A stretch of 64,000 bases of DNA from Candidatus Eiseniibacteriota bacterium (GCA_016710095.1 JADJLL010000004.1:1-64000), one strand, 5' to 3'. Counted from the stretch's first letter, positions 19,949-30,736 are shown. The notes: generated by a model from the letters alone, not told the origin. Translations and numbers: made by a program.

Positions 19949-21165
19949 ATGCGCTCGAATGTTTGGAAGCGTGCTCTGTGCTGCACGCTCGCGCTGTGTT
20001 TCGCGATCACCCCGGTGCTGGCCCAGATCGACACCTGGCAGGCGTTTCTCACGGACAGCAAGGGCCGGCAGGAAGCGCTTCCCGAACAGCCGGCCAAGCT
20101 GAAGGACAAGGAGTGGCTGCGCATCGGCTACACCGCCTACTCCGGCTTCAAGCCCCGTCTGGGCGTCGTCTTCTCCGAGGAAAAGCAGGACAACAGCGGT
20201 GAGTACAAGAGTGAGTTCGCGCGGCTGCTCAACAACATCTACGGCAGGCCCACGCAGGGCACGAACCCGATGAACCACATCGAGGATCTCGTTCGCCAGG
20301 CGATGGGCGCGACGAATCGCTTCACGATGGTCGAGCGTACGACCGCCACCGAGGACGTCCTCGGCGAGCAGGACTTCGGCGCCTCGGGGCGGGTCGATCG
20401 CCGCACGGCCGCCCAGGTCGGCCAGATGCGCGGCGCGGACTACATCGTGAAGGCCACGATCATCGAGCTGAATCCGAGAAGGAATCCAAGAGCATCAGCG
20501 CCATCGGCGGTGGCATGGGCTCCCGCACGCTCGGCTTCGGCAGCATCGGGGGTTCCGGCAAGGTCGCGTTGTGCCGGCTGAACGTTCGCCTCGTCGACGC
20601 CCACGACGGGAACCGTCGTTCTGGACAGGACCGAGGACGGAACGTCCAGCTCGTCCGGCCTCGGCATTGGTGGAGGAGCCCTCGGTGGGCTGGGCGGCGG
20701 CCTCGTGGGCGGCGCGATCGGCATGGACAAGAAGAAGGCGGCATCGCTCGCCGACGCCATGCAGGCCTGTGCGAACAAGATCGCCTTCTACATGGCGACC
20801 AAGATGGAAGAGCTGCCGTGGCAGGGCTCGGTTGCGAGCGTCACGGGCAAGAAAGTGACGATTTCCGCCGGCACCAACATCGGCCTGCAGCCGGGCCTCA
20901 CCCTCACGCTGCTTTCCAAGGGCGAACCGGTGAAGGACGCGGATACGGACGAGCTCTTGGGCTACGAGTCGGAAGAGATCGGCCAGGTGCGCATCACGGC
21001 CGTGCAGCCAGTTCTCGACCGCCGAGATCATCTCCGGGTGGCACTGGGGCGAAGAAGGGCGACATCGTCGGCTCGAACCGCGGAAGAAGTGCAGGTGGCG
21101 CAGGCGCCGTTCCTTCGAGGGGACGGCGCCTCCCGCGGCACGGCGAGGAGCGCGAGGCCATATGA
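19949..21165 (+). pseudogene. CsgG/curli-assembly-like secreted protein, about four frameshifts
   Basis: ATG 19949 with AGGAG eight bases upstream and a signal peptide (ALCCTLALCFAITPVLA). The body resembles the CsgG/DUF4384-type family: LRIGYTAYSGFKPRLGVVF, then FTMVERTTATEDVLGEQDF, a Gly-rich segment SGLGIGGGALGGLGGG, and the C-terminal VASVTGKKVTISAGTNIGL. Frames switch near 20480, 20612, 21008 and 21036. Joined, the protein is about 405 residues and its TGA overlaps the next ATG (ATGA). CsgG relatives assemble outer-membrane secretion pores or sit as lipoproteins at the outer membrane. No lipobox cysteine is seen after the signal, so pore formation is uncertain. Confidence 0.6.
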
Positions 21166-23462
21166 ATCGTCCTTTGCGGGCCGCCGCACTGGCTACGGCC
21201 CTGAGCCTCATCGTTCACGTGCCAGCCGATGCCCAAAGCTGGCAGCGCTCCGGCAGCCGCTATTCGCAGTCTCATGCGTCCGCGGACACGGTGGGCCGCC
21301 GGCCCGCCACCGGCCTCGAAGACGCGATCGAGTTTTCCGGCTGGCGCGTTCCCCTCGTGCGAATCGTCAACCTGATCGACGGCCTCGGCCGCGAGCTGCA
21401 GGAGCCGGGACTCTACGAACTCGCGATTCGCACCGTCGACGACCTGGCCGGCCCACGGCACCCCTTCGCGGGCTATCTGCATGTCCGCCTGTCCTACCGC
21501 TACTGGATGGCAGGCGAAACGGCACGCGCGTTCGACCATGCCGTGCTGGGCGAGGACATTCTTCGCGAGCACCTGTACCTGCGGCTTCGCAGTCTCTCCG
21601 ACGCGGAGTCTGGCGGCTCGCGCGGCTTCGCGAGACCGCGCTGGACCTCATCCTCACGATCGCGGCACAGCAGAACAGTGGCGCCACGAGCGGCCGTGCG
21701 TGGGATGCCTTCGTCCGGTCGCGCGCGATCGTGCTCGACGAAATGGCCTCCCGGAAGCGCACGGTCGACACGAGCAGTGACTCGACGCTTCGTCGATTGA
21801 ACGACGCTCTTGCGCAAACGCGCGAGACTCTCGCCGAACGGAGCTTCGAGCCGCCGTCACAGAGTGGCAGCGACCGCGTCACGCTCGACGGCTTGCGAGC
21901 ACGGCGGGACAGCCTCGAGCGAGAGCTCGCCCGGAAGAGCTCGACCTTTCGCAGGGATCTCATCCGCACGCGGGCGGGGCTCGACGACGTCCTGCGCACG
22001 CTGGCCCCCGACGAAGCGCTGGTCTCCTATGCCTGCTATCTCGAGTTCCCCACAGCGGAGCGCCGCGCCCCCCACGCCCGGCGATGGACCGCCGAGGCGG
22101 AGAGACTTGCTCCTCGCCCCATGGTGCTGGCATTCGTACTGCGCCCATCGCAGGGCGCACCGCGTGTTGTCCGTATCGCCCGCGCCGAGGAGGTGGATGC
22201 TCGCGTCGCCGCGTGGCGCGCGGCTCTCCCCGCACAGATGAGCGCCGAGGACGATTCGCTCGCGAATGCCGGCCTGAACGTGAGCGGCGACTCGCTGCGA
22301 AAGCTCGTCTGGGACCCCGTCGCGGCAACCGTGCGCACCGCTCGAAGGGTGTTCGTCGTACTCGACGGCTCGCTCCAACTCATGAGCATGGAGGCCTTGC
22401 CCCTCGACCCGCTGGCCCGGCGGTATGTCATCGAGGATTCGTCGGTGCTCAACTACCTGAGTGCGGAACGAGACCTGATGCGCCGAATGGAGCCCGGGCC
22501 GCGTGCCATCTGGTCGCGATCGGTGTCGGACACTTCACGCGCCCGGATCCGACAGCATCCCGCCGCACTTCGCGTGCTCGCCCCGCGGCGCCCTGCGGGG
22601 ATCTCTCGACGACGGACCTGCCCGATCTTCCCGGAAGCGAGAGAGAAGTTCGCAACATCTCGAGCCTGTGGAGCCGCACGCACTCGTCGAGCACGGCGAA
22701 GTGCATCAGTTCGTTGTTCACCGGCGAGGACGCCACGAAAGCCAACTTCGCGATCGAGGCGCCGCTCGCATCGGTGCTCCACGTCGCCACGCACGGCTTC
22801 TTCATGCAGTGCCCGCTCGAGCAGCCATCCGGACGCCCCGACACGCCCTTCCCGCGGCCAGGACCTGGCTCCACCGCCCATGGAATGGTCGACCCCCTGT
22901 TGCTCGCCGGTCTCGTTTTCACCCCGTCGTCGAGGCGGGATCGCGCGCGGAGCCGATGTGCTGACCGCCGAGGAAGTCGGCTCGCTCGACCTGTCCCGGG
23001 CCGACATCGTCGTGCTGTCGGGATGCGAGACGGGAGCGGGGCTCGTCGAATCGCGCGAGGGGTTGCTCGGCCTGCGCCGCGCGTTCTCCGTCGCGGGCGT
23101 GGGAAGCATGCTGGTCAGCCTGTGGCCCGTGCAGGACGTTTCGACCGAGGCGTTCATGCGGGGGCTCTACGCCGATCGGCCCGGACGTCCGATGGATCTG
23201 GCGGAATCCACCCACCAAGGCTCGAGTTGCAACTCCTCCAGGAGCTTCGCCGTCTGGGCCTCTGGGACGAGCCGGCGGGCTGGGCGGAAGCTTCGTCGTC
23301 GTCGGAGTCCCCGCCCCGGCCAGCTCTGACGCCGATTCGCCCACCCCTCGCATCCCGAGCCGACGCGGCCGTTCTTCTTCATCTTGCAAAATCGCCACGG
23401 ACTGCCGTCACACGACCAGTTCCGTCCCGACGTCCCTGATGAAGTTCCGTGCTTTCGAATGA
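21162..23462 (+). pseudogene. CHAT-domain caspase-like protease, secreted, multiple frameshifts
   Basis: ATG 21162 overlaps the CsgG-like stop. The N-terminus is a signal peptide (ALATALSLIVHVPADA), followed by a helical region (LRRLNDALAQTRETLAER). The C-terminal half is a CHAT domain: EREVRNISSLW, FTGEDATKANF, catalytic His in HVATHGFF (codon 22792) and Cys in VVLSGCETGAG (codon 23024), then LGLRRAFSVAGVGSMLVSLW. The frame changes near 21608, 22500, 22600, 22930 and 23190. The 3' end is uncertain: one frame stops at 23329, another containing SFVVVGVPAPA runs to 23462. CHAT proteases are separase/caspase relatives (clan CD) that cut partner proteins. Location with a sigma/anti-sigma pair suggests a signalling role; this is inference. 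Confidence 0.65.
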
Positions 23463-23469
23463 GCCCGCC

Positions 23470-24245
23470 ATGACCGAACCGGAAAAATCGGAGTGGAGCA
23501 CGCTGATGCGCGAAGCGACCGAACATGCTCGCCAGAGACTTCCGTGGGCAAAGGACGACGATATCGTGCGTCTCGCCTCGGAGGCGGTCGAACAGGTGCG
23601 CCGCGAATGGCAGGCGGCCGGCGTGCCCGATTTTGCCGAGATCCAGCGCGGCCTACTTGGCCGGCTGCGCGACCTCGAGCGCCAGGTGTGGAAGCCGCTT
23701 CTCGACCTTTCGCAGCGCGTCGCCAAGGGCGGCTGAGATGGGCACCCTCCGAAGACGTGGAGGACATCGCGCAAGAAGCACTGATCCTGCTCAAGCGCAG
23801 GGCGGAAGCGGGCCCCGTGGAGAACTTCGAGGCCATGCTGACCGCGATCCTGCGGAATCGCATCGGCGACTACATCCGATCCAAGCGCCGGGCGGGATTG
23901 CTGCCGCTCGAGAACGAAGATGGTTCTCCGATCGACATTCCGTCGAAGAGGAAGACCCCTTCGAGACCGTCTTCCTGTTCAACCCCGGCGACCTGCAGTT
24001 CTTCCGGTTTCCCGCTCTGCGAGTTCTTTCGGGCACAGACCACGCCCGCTCGCCCGAGTTGTCTGGACGTCTCGATCCGGGTGTTCGCTGGCTGGACGCT
24101 GCAACGCGTGTCCGCTGATTTCGGCGACAGCTACGTCGCGGTCCGCAAGCGCTGGTCCCGTTGCATGGAGCGAGCGCAGACTGAACTGCGGGAAGAAATC
24201 GCGAGCCTGATTCCGTGGGCACGCGAAGCAGGAGTGCTCTCGTGA
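23470..24245 (+). pseudogene. RNA polymerase sigma-70 family (ECF-like) factor, frameshifted
   Basis: The start is ATG 23470, eight bases after the possible CHAT stop. An N-terminal extension of about 85 residues precedes sigma region 2 (EDVEDIAQEALILL, AILRNRIGDYIRSKRR) and region 4 (LQRVSADFGDSYVAVRKRW). Frame changes are needed near 23730, 23945 and 24060. The protein would be about 258 residues. ECF factors redirect RNA polymerase to specific promoters and are held inactive by a partner. The partner is probably the next gene, whose GTG start overlaps this stop (GTGA). Confidence 0.65.
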
Positions 24246-25294
24246 ACGATCTTGCCGGTTCTGCGCACGACGAAGCGCGCCACGGACGCGAGCTGATGCA
24301 GCATGCCGTCGGCATGCTTCCGGAATCGCAGGAGAGAATTCGAAGACATCTCACGACTTGCCCGACCTGTCAGGCCCGATGGGAAAGGCTGGCCAGTGGG
24401 AGCTCGGCGCTTGTCGATCAACACCTGCCGCCCGGCGTGATCGCAGCGTGGCCAGTCGCCCGCGACACTCGAGGGGCGCGCGCGACCGCGGTGGGCGCCC
24501 ACCTCGAGCGTTGCGAGCGCTGCAGGTCGGAAAATCGAAATGCTGGGCTACTCCGCAGAGTTGCCCGAAATCGCGACGCGCGCGCCGGAGCCCGCGCCTG
24601 GCGCGCAGACCGGTGCGCACCTCCTTCTGGACGCGCGCGGGCGGGTTGGCTGCGCTTCGTGCCCATCCCGGCGACAGCCGCACTGCTGCTCGTGGCCTCG
24701 TGGTACGCGACGCGTGGATGAAGACCCAGCCATACCGAGCGCGAGCCAACACGCCGTCCAGCCCGCAGCACCCACGGCAACGAACACGCCCGACCCGAAT
24801 GCGCTACGGAGCCACCGGGGACTCCCGCGCTGGCCCACAAGAGCTCGGAATCCCAACCCACGACACCCTCGACGCCACCAGTGGATCAGCAGGCGAACTC
24901 AACCGCCGTGCTCGCGGTGCTCGGCGAGGAGAGGAACAGCCCCGCGATGCCGAGATCGATTTCAACTCGACCTACCGCGGCACGGTGACGCCGCATCTGG
25001 TCGAGATCGAACTCGCCAAGGCGGATCGGGTCACGATCAACGTGCCCACCGATGTGGCGCGCGCGGGCCAGCTCGCGTCGAGCCGTTCCGAACTGGAAGT
25101 CGTGCTTTCCCAGGACGGCCGGGAGTTCGCCCGTTTCCGTGGGCTGCTTTCCGAAGTGCTCGGCAAGCGCTTGGCCTTCGATCCGGCGGCCGTCGGACTT
25201 CGCACCGGAGCGGTCGACGCACGGTACGTCGTCCGAATCCCTCAGGATCCCGAGCCCCGGCTTGATCGAACGGTGCATTTCGCCCGTTCGATGA
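24242..25294 (+). pseudogene. Zinc-finger anti-sigma-like membrane protein, frameshifted
   Basis: GTG 24242 overlaps the sigma-factor stop. The N-terminal cytoplasmic part has two cysteine pairs in HLTTCPTCQARW and HLERCERCRSE, resembling zf-HC2 anti-sigma domains. One hydrophobic segment follows (IPATAALLLVASWYA), then a Pro/Ala/Thr-rich stretch, then a beta-rich outer domain (VEIELAKADRVTINVP, SELEVVLSQDGREFARF). The frame changes near 24715 and 24890. The true end is unclear; 25294 is the stop in one frame. Such proteins bind their sigma factor at the membrane and release it on a signal. It converges with the sugar dehydrogenase-like gene. Confidence 0.5.
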
Positions 25295-25386
25295 AGCACG
25301 TGCTCAAGACGACGGTTGAGCGGCCCTCAATGCAGCATCGCTCACGCGCCGCACGGCGCTCGAACCGCCCGCTCATGCACAGGAAG

Positions 25387-27024
25387 CTACAGACCGGGCC
25401 GAACGTGCGCGCCGGCACTGTCTCGCCCTTCCCATTCGAGCCGGACACTGCCGGCGGCGATTTTCCCGCGATTGCGTTCCACACGTGCCGCCCGCGACGT
25501 CGCGCACCTCGAACGCCACGCGCGATTCGGCCGGCAACGTGAGCAGCACGCTCGTGCCCTCCGCCGCGGGGTTCGGCCACGGCGCGGACAGCGCGAGAGC
25601 GCCACGCCGCTATTTCGTCCACGTCCGCGGTCGGCGACCAGCGAATGCGCCGCACTCGGTCGTCGATGATGCACGCCACGTAGAGCCAGCCGGTGGCGGG
25701 CTCGACCGCGAAGTCCACCGGGCCGTTCATGCCGCTCGCGAGCAGGTCGCTCGTCACGAGGCGATCCTGCGCGTCGAACCGCGCCGCGTGGATCCAGCCG
25801 CGATAGAAGTCGCCGAACACGAATCGCCCGCGCCAGGGCGCGGGGAACTGCTGCGCCTCGTAGAAGAGCCCGCTCGTGATCGAGTTCGCACGCGCGGCGA
25901 ACACGCCGTTCGTGTCGGCCGACGGGTGGTAGAGCGCGAGCGTGGGATCGGTGAGCGGACCCGGCGCGGCGTTGCCCGCGAAAGGTGGCGCGAGCGCCGC
26001 ATACGGCGCGTTCACGCGCGCGCCTTCGCGATACGGCCAGCCGAAGTCCTGTCCGCCCGCGCCCACGACGTTCAGCTCTTCCCACAGGTTCCAGCCGACG
26101 TCGCCGACGTACAGCGTGCCCGGCGCGCCGGCGCTCGCGTCGGTCGAGCCCGTGCCGGGCCGCACGCAGAAGCGGAACGGATTGCGCAGGCCGTACGCCC
26201 ACACCTTCGAGCGCACCGCGCCCGGATCGCCGGTCCAGAACGGATTGCTCGGCAGGCCGTGGCCGGTCGCGGGATCGATGCGCAGGATCTTGCCGCCGGG
26301 CACGTCCAGGTCCTGCGCACGGAACGCGCCGCGGTCCCACGCGAGCGGCGCGTAGCCGGGCTCGAAGAGTCCGGAGGACAGCCCGCCCGGATCGGCCATG
26401 TCCCAGCGCGCGCCCTCGCCCATCGACACGAGCAGCGTGCCGTCGGCGGCGAAGCGCAGCGCGCCGACGCTGTGCGTGCCGGAGTAGTTCGGCACGCCGT
26501 CGCTCCACGACGTGCCGAGCAGCACGGTGCGCGTGGACTCGTCGATGCGATTGGGGTCGCTCGCGCTCACTTCGTAGCGCACGAGACGCCCGAAGTGCAG
26601 CGTGTCGTCGTCGGCGCCGTTGCTGTCGGGGTCGACCGCGTAGAAGAGGTAGAGGCGGCGGTTGGTGGCGAACGCCGGATCGAGCGCCATGCCGAGCAGT
26701 CCGCAGTCGCCGTTGATCTCGACCTCGGACTCGTGCGCCCACATGGGCGTGGGCAGCTGCACACCGTTCGCGATCACCCAGATTCGCCCGGGCACGTCGG
26801 CCACCAGCAACCGGCCGTCGGGCGTGAACGCGAGCGCGACCGGCGCCTCGATGTGCGAGCCGGGGATCGCGTTCTCGACCACGAACCCGGGCGCGGCCTT
26901 GGGCGCCGCGGCGGCGTACGCGGACTCGCCTTCGTGCGCGGCCGCGGTCCGCGGCCGCGGACGTCACGAGCACGGCGCATGCGAGCGCGCACGCGGAGGC
27001 GATGGCGAGGAGGATGAGGCGCAA
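25387..27024 (-). pseudogene. Secreted PQQ-type sugar dehydrogenase-like propeller with FlgD-like tail, frameshifted
   Basis: The start is a TTG at 27024 with a signal peptide (ILLAIASACALACAVLVTSAA); no ATG is available. The main frame (about 26950-25610) is a glucose/sorbosone dehydrogenase beta-propeller: VALAFTPDGRLLVADVPGR, CGLLGMALDPAFATNRRLYL, SVGALRFAADGTLLVSMGEG, KVWAYGLRNPFRF. A FlgD-like Ig domain follows in other frames (WPNPAAEGTSVLLTL, then RLEWEGRDSAGAHVRPGL) to the stop at 25387. Shifts lie near 26950, 25600 and 25520. Homologues oxidise sugars with PQQ, but many relatives are only structural. It would be extracellular or periplasmic. Confidence 0.7.
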
Positions 27025-27053
27025 GGTGTCGGGTCCGTTCTCGGGAGCAATGT

Positions 27054-27087
27054 CGAGGCGCCTCCGGCGGGTGCCGAAGGCGCCTCG
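27054..27087 (-). terminator. Hairpin between S9 peptidase and sugar dehydrogenase-like gene
   Basis: A ten-base perfect stem (CGAGGCGCCT with AGGCGCCTCG) enclosing a second short stem, 67 bases past the S9 peptidase stop. It lacks a clear T run. Confidence 0.4.
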
Positions 27088-27153
27088 TGGTGCGAAAAGC
27101 GTACGGGTCGCGCCCGCCCGGCCACAAGGGCGGCGATGCGCGTGCGTCCCGGG

Positions 27154-29181
27154 CTACGGCAGCTTCACCTGCGTGTCCATGTGGCGCCTCACCCACTCGA
27201 TCCAGAGCTTCGTGCGCTCGCGCTGGTTCACGGGGTCGCCCGGGTTGTGCGTGCGGCCGGGGAAACCGATGAACTGCGTCTCGACGCCGTTGTCCTTGAG
27301 CGCGCGGTAGAGCGCCATCGCCTGCGCGGGCGGCACGCGGAAGTCCTCCATGTGCGACATCACGAGCGTCGGCGCCTTCGCCTTGGTCGCGTACGTGATC
27401 GGGGACTGCTGCCGGTAGAACTCGGCGCGATCGCCCACCCACGGCGAGCCGCCCATGTCGTGGCGCAGCGATTCGTTTCCGTCGGAGAGGTTGTACTGGT
27501 CCATCCAGCTCGTCACCGGCGCGCCCGCGACGGCCGCGCGCCACTTGTCCGGATAGTTGCCGATGAGCCAGCTCGTCATGTAGCCGCCGTACGACCAGCC
27601 CGTGGTGGCGATGCGCGTGCGGTCCACGAAGCCGCGCTTCTCGAGCGACGCGATGCCGGCCATGACGTCGCGGCCGGGCCCCGGGCCCCAGTCGTCGTGG
27701 ATGGCGCTCTGGTACGCGTTGCCGAGGTTGTCGCTGCCGCGGTAGTTCGGCATGAACACGCACCAGCCCTCGGCGCCCATCAACTGCGCCATCGTGTTGA
27801 AGCTCGCCTTCGACGCCGCCGTCGGCCCGCCGTGGATCACGAGCACGAGCGGGTACTGCTTCGCGGGATCGAAGCCGGGCGGGGTGACCAGCACGCCGTC
27901 TTCCTCGTAGCCGTCGTTCGTCCACGTGACGCGCTCCGTGCGGCCGAGCGCGAAGCCGTCCACCCAGTCGTTGAACCGCGTCAGCCGGCGCGGCTTCGCC
28001 GTGGGCGAGTCCATCACGTACAGCTCCGCGGGGTGCGTGGGCGTCGAGGCGGCGAAGACGATCGCGCCGGTGCGCGCGACCTGGTAGTCGTATCCGAACG
28101 CGCCGTTCACGACGAGCTCGCCCGTGTCCACGCGCTTCGCGGGACCGTCGAGCGGCTGCATCCACAGGCCGGTCGTCACGCGATCGTTCGCCGCGACGAG
28201 CAGCGTGCGGCCGTCGGGCATCCAGCGCCCCGTGAACACGTTGCGATCGAGCGCGTGCGTGAAGCTGCGCGGCTCGCCGCCCGCGAGGGGACAGATCCAC
28301 CACTCGTTCACGAGGCCCTTGTCGCCACGGCCGTCGCGCGGGTGCCAGAAGATCACGCTCTTGCCGTCGGGCGTGAACTGCGGATTGCTCTGCCAGCGGC
28401 GCGCGCCGTCGAGCGGCTTCACTTCGGAGGTCGCGACGTCGAGCAGCGCGACGCTCGTCGAATCGAAGCGTCCGCTCTCGGCCGCGGGCACGCGCGCGAA
28501 TGCGATCGTGCGGCCGTCGGGCGACCACGACAGCGGCGAAGGCGGGCTCGAGGGGGGCAGCACGAACTCGACGCTCCAGGGACCGCCGGTCAGGCGCTTC
28601 GCCTTGCCGCCCTCGATCGGCTGCAGCCAGATGTGGCGCGACGGCAGCTTCGTGCGCAGGAACAGGTCCTGCGAGCCGACGTCGAACGCGCTCACGTACT
28701 TCTCTTCGCCCGACTTCTTCGCCGTCGTGTCGGACGCGACGTACGCGATCGCCGATCCGTCGGGCTTCCACGCGAACTGCTCGACGCCCGTCGGGCTCTT
28801 CGTGAGCAGCCGCGCTTCGCCGCCGCGGAACGGCAGCACCCAGATCTGCGTCTGGTCGTCGGCGCCCGGCGCGAGGAAGGCGATCGACGCACCGTCGGGC
28901 GACCACGCGGGCGCGGCCGCGTGCTTGCGGTTCGTCGTGAGCGGGCGCGGCTCGCCGCCGGCGATCGCGACGGTCCACAGCTCGCTCAGGTTCTGGTCCA
29001 CTTCGTAGTCGGGCTTCGTGACCATGAACACCACGTCGCGCCCGTCGGGCGAGACCTGCGTGGAGCCCACGGCGACGACACGGCGCAGGGTTTCGAACGA
29101 GAACGGTTCGGCGGCGAAGGCCGTCGCCGCGGAGGCGAACGTCGCGGCGGCCAGGACGAGCGCGAGGAGCGGTCGGCGCAT
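27154..29181 (-). CDS. Secreted S9 family prolyl oligopeptidase-type peptidase
   Basis: 675 aa from ATG 29181, with GGAG upstream and a signal peptide (RRPLLALVLAAATFASAATAFA). The first two thirds form a TolB/WD40-like propeller (WSPDGRTIAFARV and similar blades). The C-terminal alpha/beta-hydrolase domain has HGGPTA (oxyanion loop), nucleophile Ser in GWSYGGYMTSW, Asp candidate in EDFRVPP and His in GRTHNPG. The family cuts short peptides, often acylaminoacyl or dipeptidyl substrates. It has its own hairpin terminators on both sides. With the M1 and M24 enzymes it suggests a peptide-using lifestyle (inference). Confidence 0.93.
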   Translation of the reverse strand: MRRPLLALVLAAATFASAATAFAAEPFSFETLRRVVAVGSTQVSPDGRDVVFMVTKPDYEVDQNLSELWTVAIAGGEPRPLTTNRKHAAAPAWSPDGASIAFLAPGADDQTQIWVLPFRGGEARLLTKSPTGVEQFAWKPDGSAIAYVASDTTAKKSGEEKYVSAFDVGSQDLFLRTKLPSRHIWLQPIEGGKAKRLTGGPWSVEFVLPPSSPPSPLSWSPDGRTIAFARVPAAESGRFDSTSVALLDVATSEVKPLDGARRWQSNPQFTPDGKSVIFWHPRDGRGDKGLVNEWWICPLAGGEPRSFTHALDRNVFTGRWMPDGRTLLVAANDRVTTGLWMQPLDGPAKRVDTGELVVNGAFGYDYQVARTGAIVFAASTPTHPAELYVMDSPTAKPRRLTRFNDWVDGFALGRTERVTWTNDGYEEDGVLVTPPGFDPAKQYPLVLVIHGGPTAASKASFNTMAQLMGAEGWCVFMPNYRGSDNLGNAYQSAIHDDWGPGPGRDVMAGIASLEKRGFVDRTRIATTGWSYGGYMTSWLIGNYPDKWRAAVAGAPVTSWMDQYNLSDGNESLRHDMGGSPWVGDRAEFYRQQSPITYATKAKAPTLVMSHMEDFRVPPAQAMALYRALKDNGVETQFIGFPGRTHNPGDPVNQRERTKLWIEWVRRHMDTQVKLP

Positions 29182-29279
29182 GGGGGAGCTCCGATGTGGA
29201 GGGTCGTGCGCTGGGGAGCGCGGCGGAAGACGTGCGCGCACTCTAGGACGCACTCGGCGGCGAGCGCCTCGCCGGAAAC

Positions 29280-29314
29280 ACGAACGCGGCGGTGAACTTC
29301 ACCGCCGCGTTCGT
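29280..29314 (-). terminator. Terminator hairpin downstream of mqnC
   Basis: A near-perfect 15-17 bp stem (ACGAACGCGGCGGTGAA with its complement), beginning 23 bases past the mqnC stop. The symmetrical arms could serve both strands; only mqnC reads into it. Confidence 0.7.
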
Positions 29315-29336
29315 TCTCGTCTCGATCCGGGCCCGG

Positions 29337-30536
29337 CTACTTCGGGTTCACCAGTTCCTCGCCCTCGAGCTGGTCCGGGTACTCGGCCGGCAGCTCGCGC
29401 ATGTTCTCGACGAACAGCGGTACTTCGGCCGACAGGTTCTCGAGCGCCGAAGGCCCTTCGGCCTCGCGCAGGATCTGGTACTCGGTGTCGCGCTGCGCCG
29501 GCGTGAAGCCCGACTCGCGGATGAGCGTCTCGATCTCGGCGATGGTCGTCTTGTTCAGGTGACCGGTCGCGAGATGCACGTTCTCCTCGAACAGCGTGCC
29601 GCCGAAGTCGTCCGCGCCGAAGTAGAGCGCGATCTGGCCGGTCTTCTTGCCCTCGCTGAACCACGTCGCCTGGATGTGATCGAAGTTGTCGAGGTAGAGC
29701 CGGCTCGCCGCGAGCACGCGGAAGTACATGTTCGCGCCGGCGATGTGCTTGACCTTCGACTCCATCGGCGTGTTGCCGCGCTTGTACGACCACGGCACGA
29801 ACGCGGTGAAGCCGTGCGTCTCGTCCTGCAGCGCGCGGATGTAGTCGAAGTGCTCGACGATCTCGGCCGGCGTCTCGACGTGGCCGTACATCATCGTCGC
29901 GGTCGAGCGCATGCCGACCTGGTGCGCGGCGCGGTGCACGTCGAGCCACGTTTCCGGTCCGCCCTTCTTGACCGAGATGCGCTTGCGCACGCGCGTCGCG
30001 AGGATCTCCGCGCCGCCGCCGGGCAGCGTGCGCTGGCCGGCTTCGTACAACGCCTCGAGCACGCCCTTGATGCTCAGCCCGCTCACTTCGGCCATCTGGT
30101 GGATCTCGGGGGCCGAGAAGAAGTGCGGCGTGATGTGCGGGTAACGCTTGCGCGCCTCGCGCACGATGTCCGTGTAGAAGCTCCACGGAATCTCGGGATT
30201 GAGACCGCCCTGCAGCAGCACCGTCGTGGCGCCGAGCTGGTGCGCGGTCTCCATCATCTTCATCACGCCTTCGACGTCGTGCGTGTAGCCGTCCGTCGCG
30301 GGCTTGCCGGGCTTGCGGTAGAACGCGCAGAAGTGGCAGTCCACCGTGCACCAGTTCGTGTAGTTCGGGTTCGTGTCGATCACGTAGGTGACGAACTTCG
30401 AGCCCGTCTTCTTCACGCGCATCTCGTGAGCGAGCGCGCCCATTTCGAGCAGGGGCGCATCGGTCAGGAGGTAGACGCCTTCTTCGGTGGTCAGGCGCTC
30501 GCCGCGCGCGATCTTGGCTTCAATGGTGGACCACAC
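29337..30536 (-). CDS. mqnC: Cyclic dehypoxanthinyl futalosine synthase MqnC (radical SAM)
   Basis: 399 aa. The start is GTG 30536, chosen because the family similarity begins at WSTIEAKIARGERLTTEEG and GAGGAG lies about nine bases upstream; the longer upstream frame is Arg/Pro-rich and unlike protein. The radical-SAM cluster is CTVDCHFCAFYRKPG (CxxxCxxC), followed by LLQGGLNPEIPW and GHVETPAEIVEHFD. MqnC cyclises dehypoxanthine futalosine in menaquinone synthesis. It stands alone, with terminators on both sides, apart from mqnA, mqnD and mqnE in the same window. Confidence 0.93.
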   Translation of the reverse strand: MWSTIEAKIARGERLTTEEGVYLLTDAPLLEMGALAHEMRVKKTGSKFVTYVIDTNPNYTNWCTVDCHFCAFYRKPGKPATDGYTHDVEGVMKMMETAHQLGATTVLLQGGLNPEIPWSFYTDIVREARKRYPHITPHFFSAPEIHQMAEVSGLSIKGVLEALYEAGQRTLPGGGAEILATRVRKRISVKKGGPETWLDVHRAAHQVGMRSTATMMYGHVETPAEIVEHFDYIRALQDETHGFTAFVPWSYKRGNTPMESKVKHIAGANMYFRVLAASRLYLDNFDHIQATWFSEGKKTGQIALYFGADDFGGTLFEENVHLATGHLNKTTIAEIETLIRESGFTPAQRDTEYQILREAEGPSALENLSAEVPLFVENMRELPAEYPDQLEGEELVNPK

Positions 30537-30701
30537 CGTCGCTGCTCCTCGGGGATGGGGCGGCCGCGGCTTCGGGGCCGCGGGCCGCGTCAATCGCGGT
30601 GAAATCGTGCGCGGCAGGATACCCGCCGCGGGGCGTTCGCGTCGAGCGCGCCCGGTGCCTGCGCGCGTCGCGGCCGGCGTCTGCGCCATGCCGGAAATTG
30701 C

Positions 30702-30736
30702 CTCGGGCGGCCGCCGTGTTCCGGCAGCCGCCCGAG
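30702..30736 (-). terminator. Hairpin terminator after the lamin-tail protein gene
   Basis: A ten-base perfect stem CTCGGGCGGC / GCCGCCCGAG with a 15-base loop that can pair further. It lies 27 bases past the stop at 30763 and would close the pilin transcript before mqnC. Confidence 0.6.

Noticed and set aside
20705..23329. One open frame joining the end of the CsgG-like gene to the CHAT gene (874 codons)
   Set aside because: The middle part has no protein character. The frame is continuous only because indels displaced both genes; the true boundary is the ATGA at 21162.
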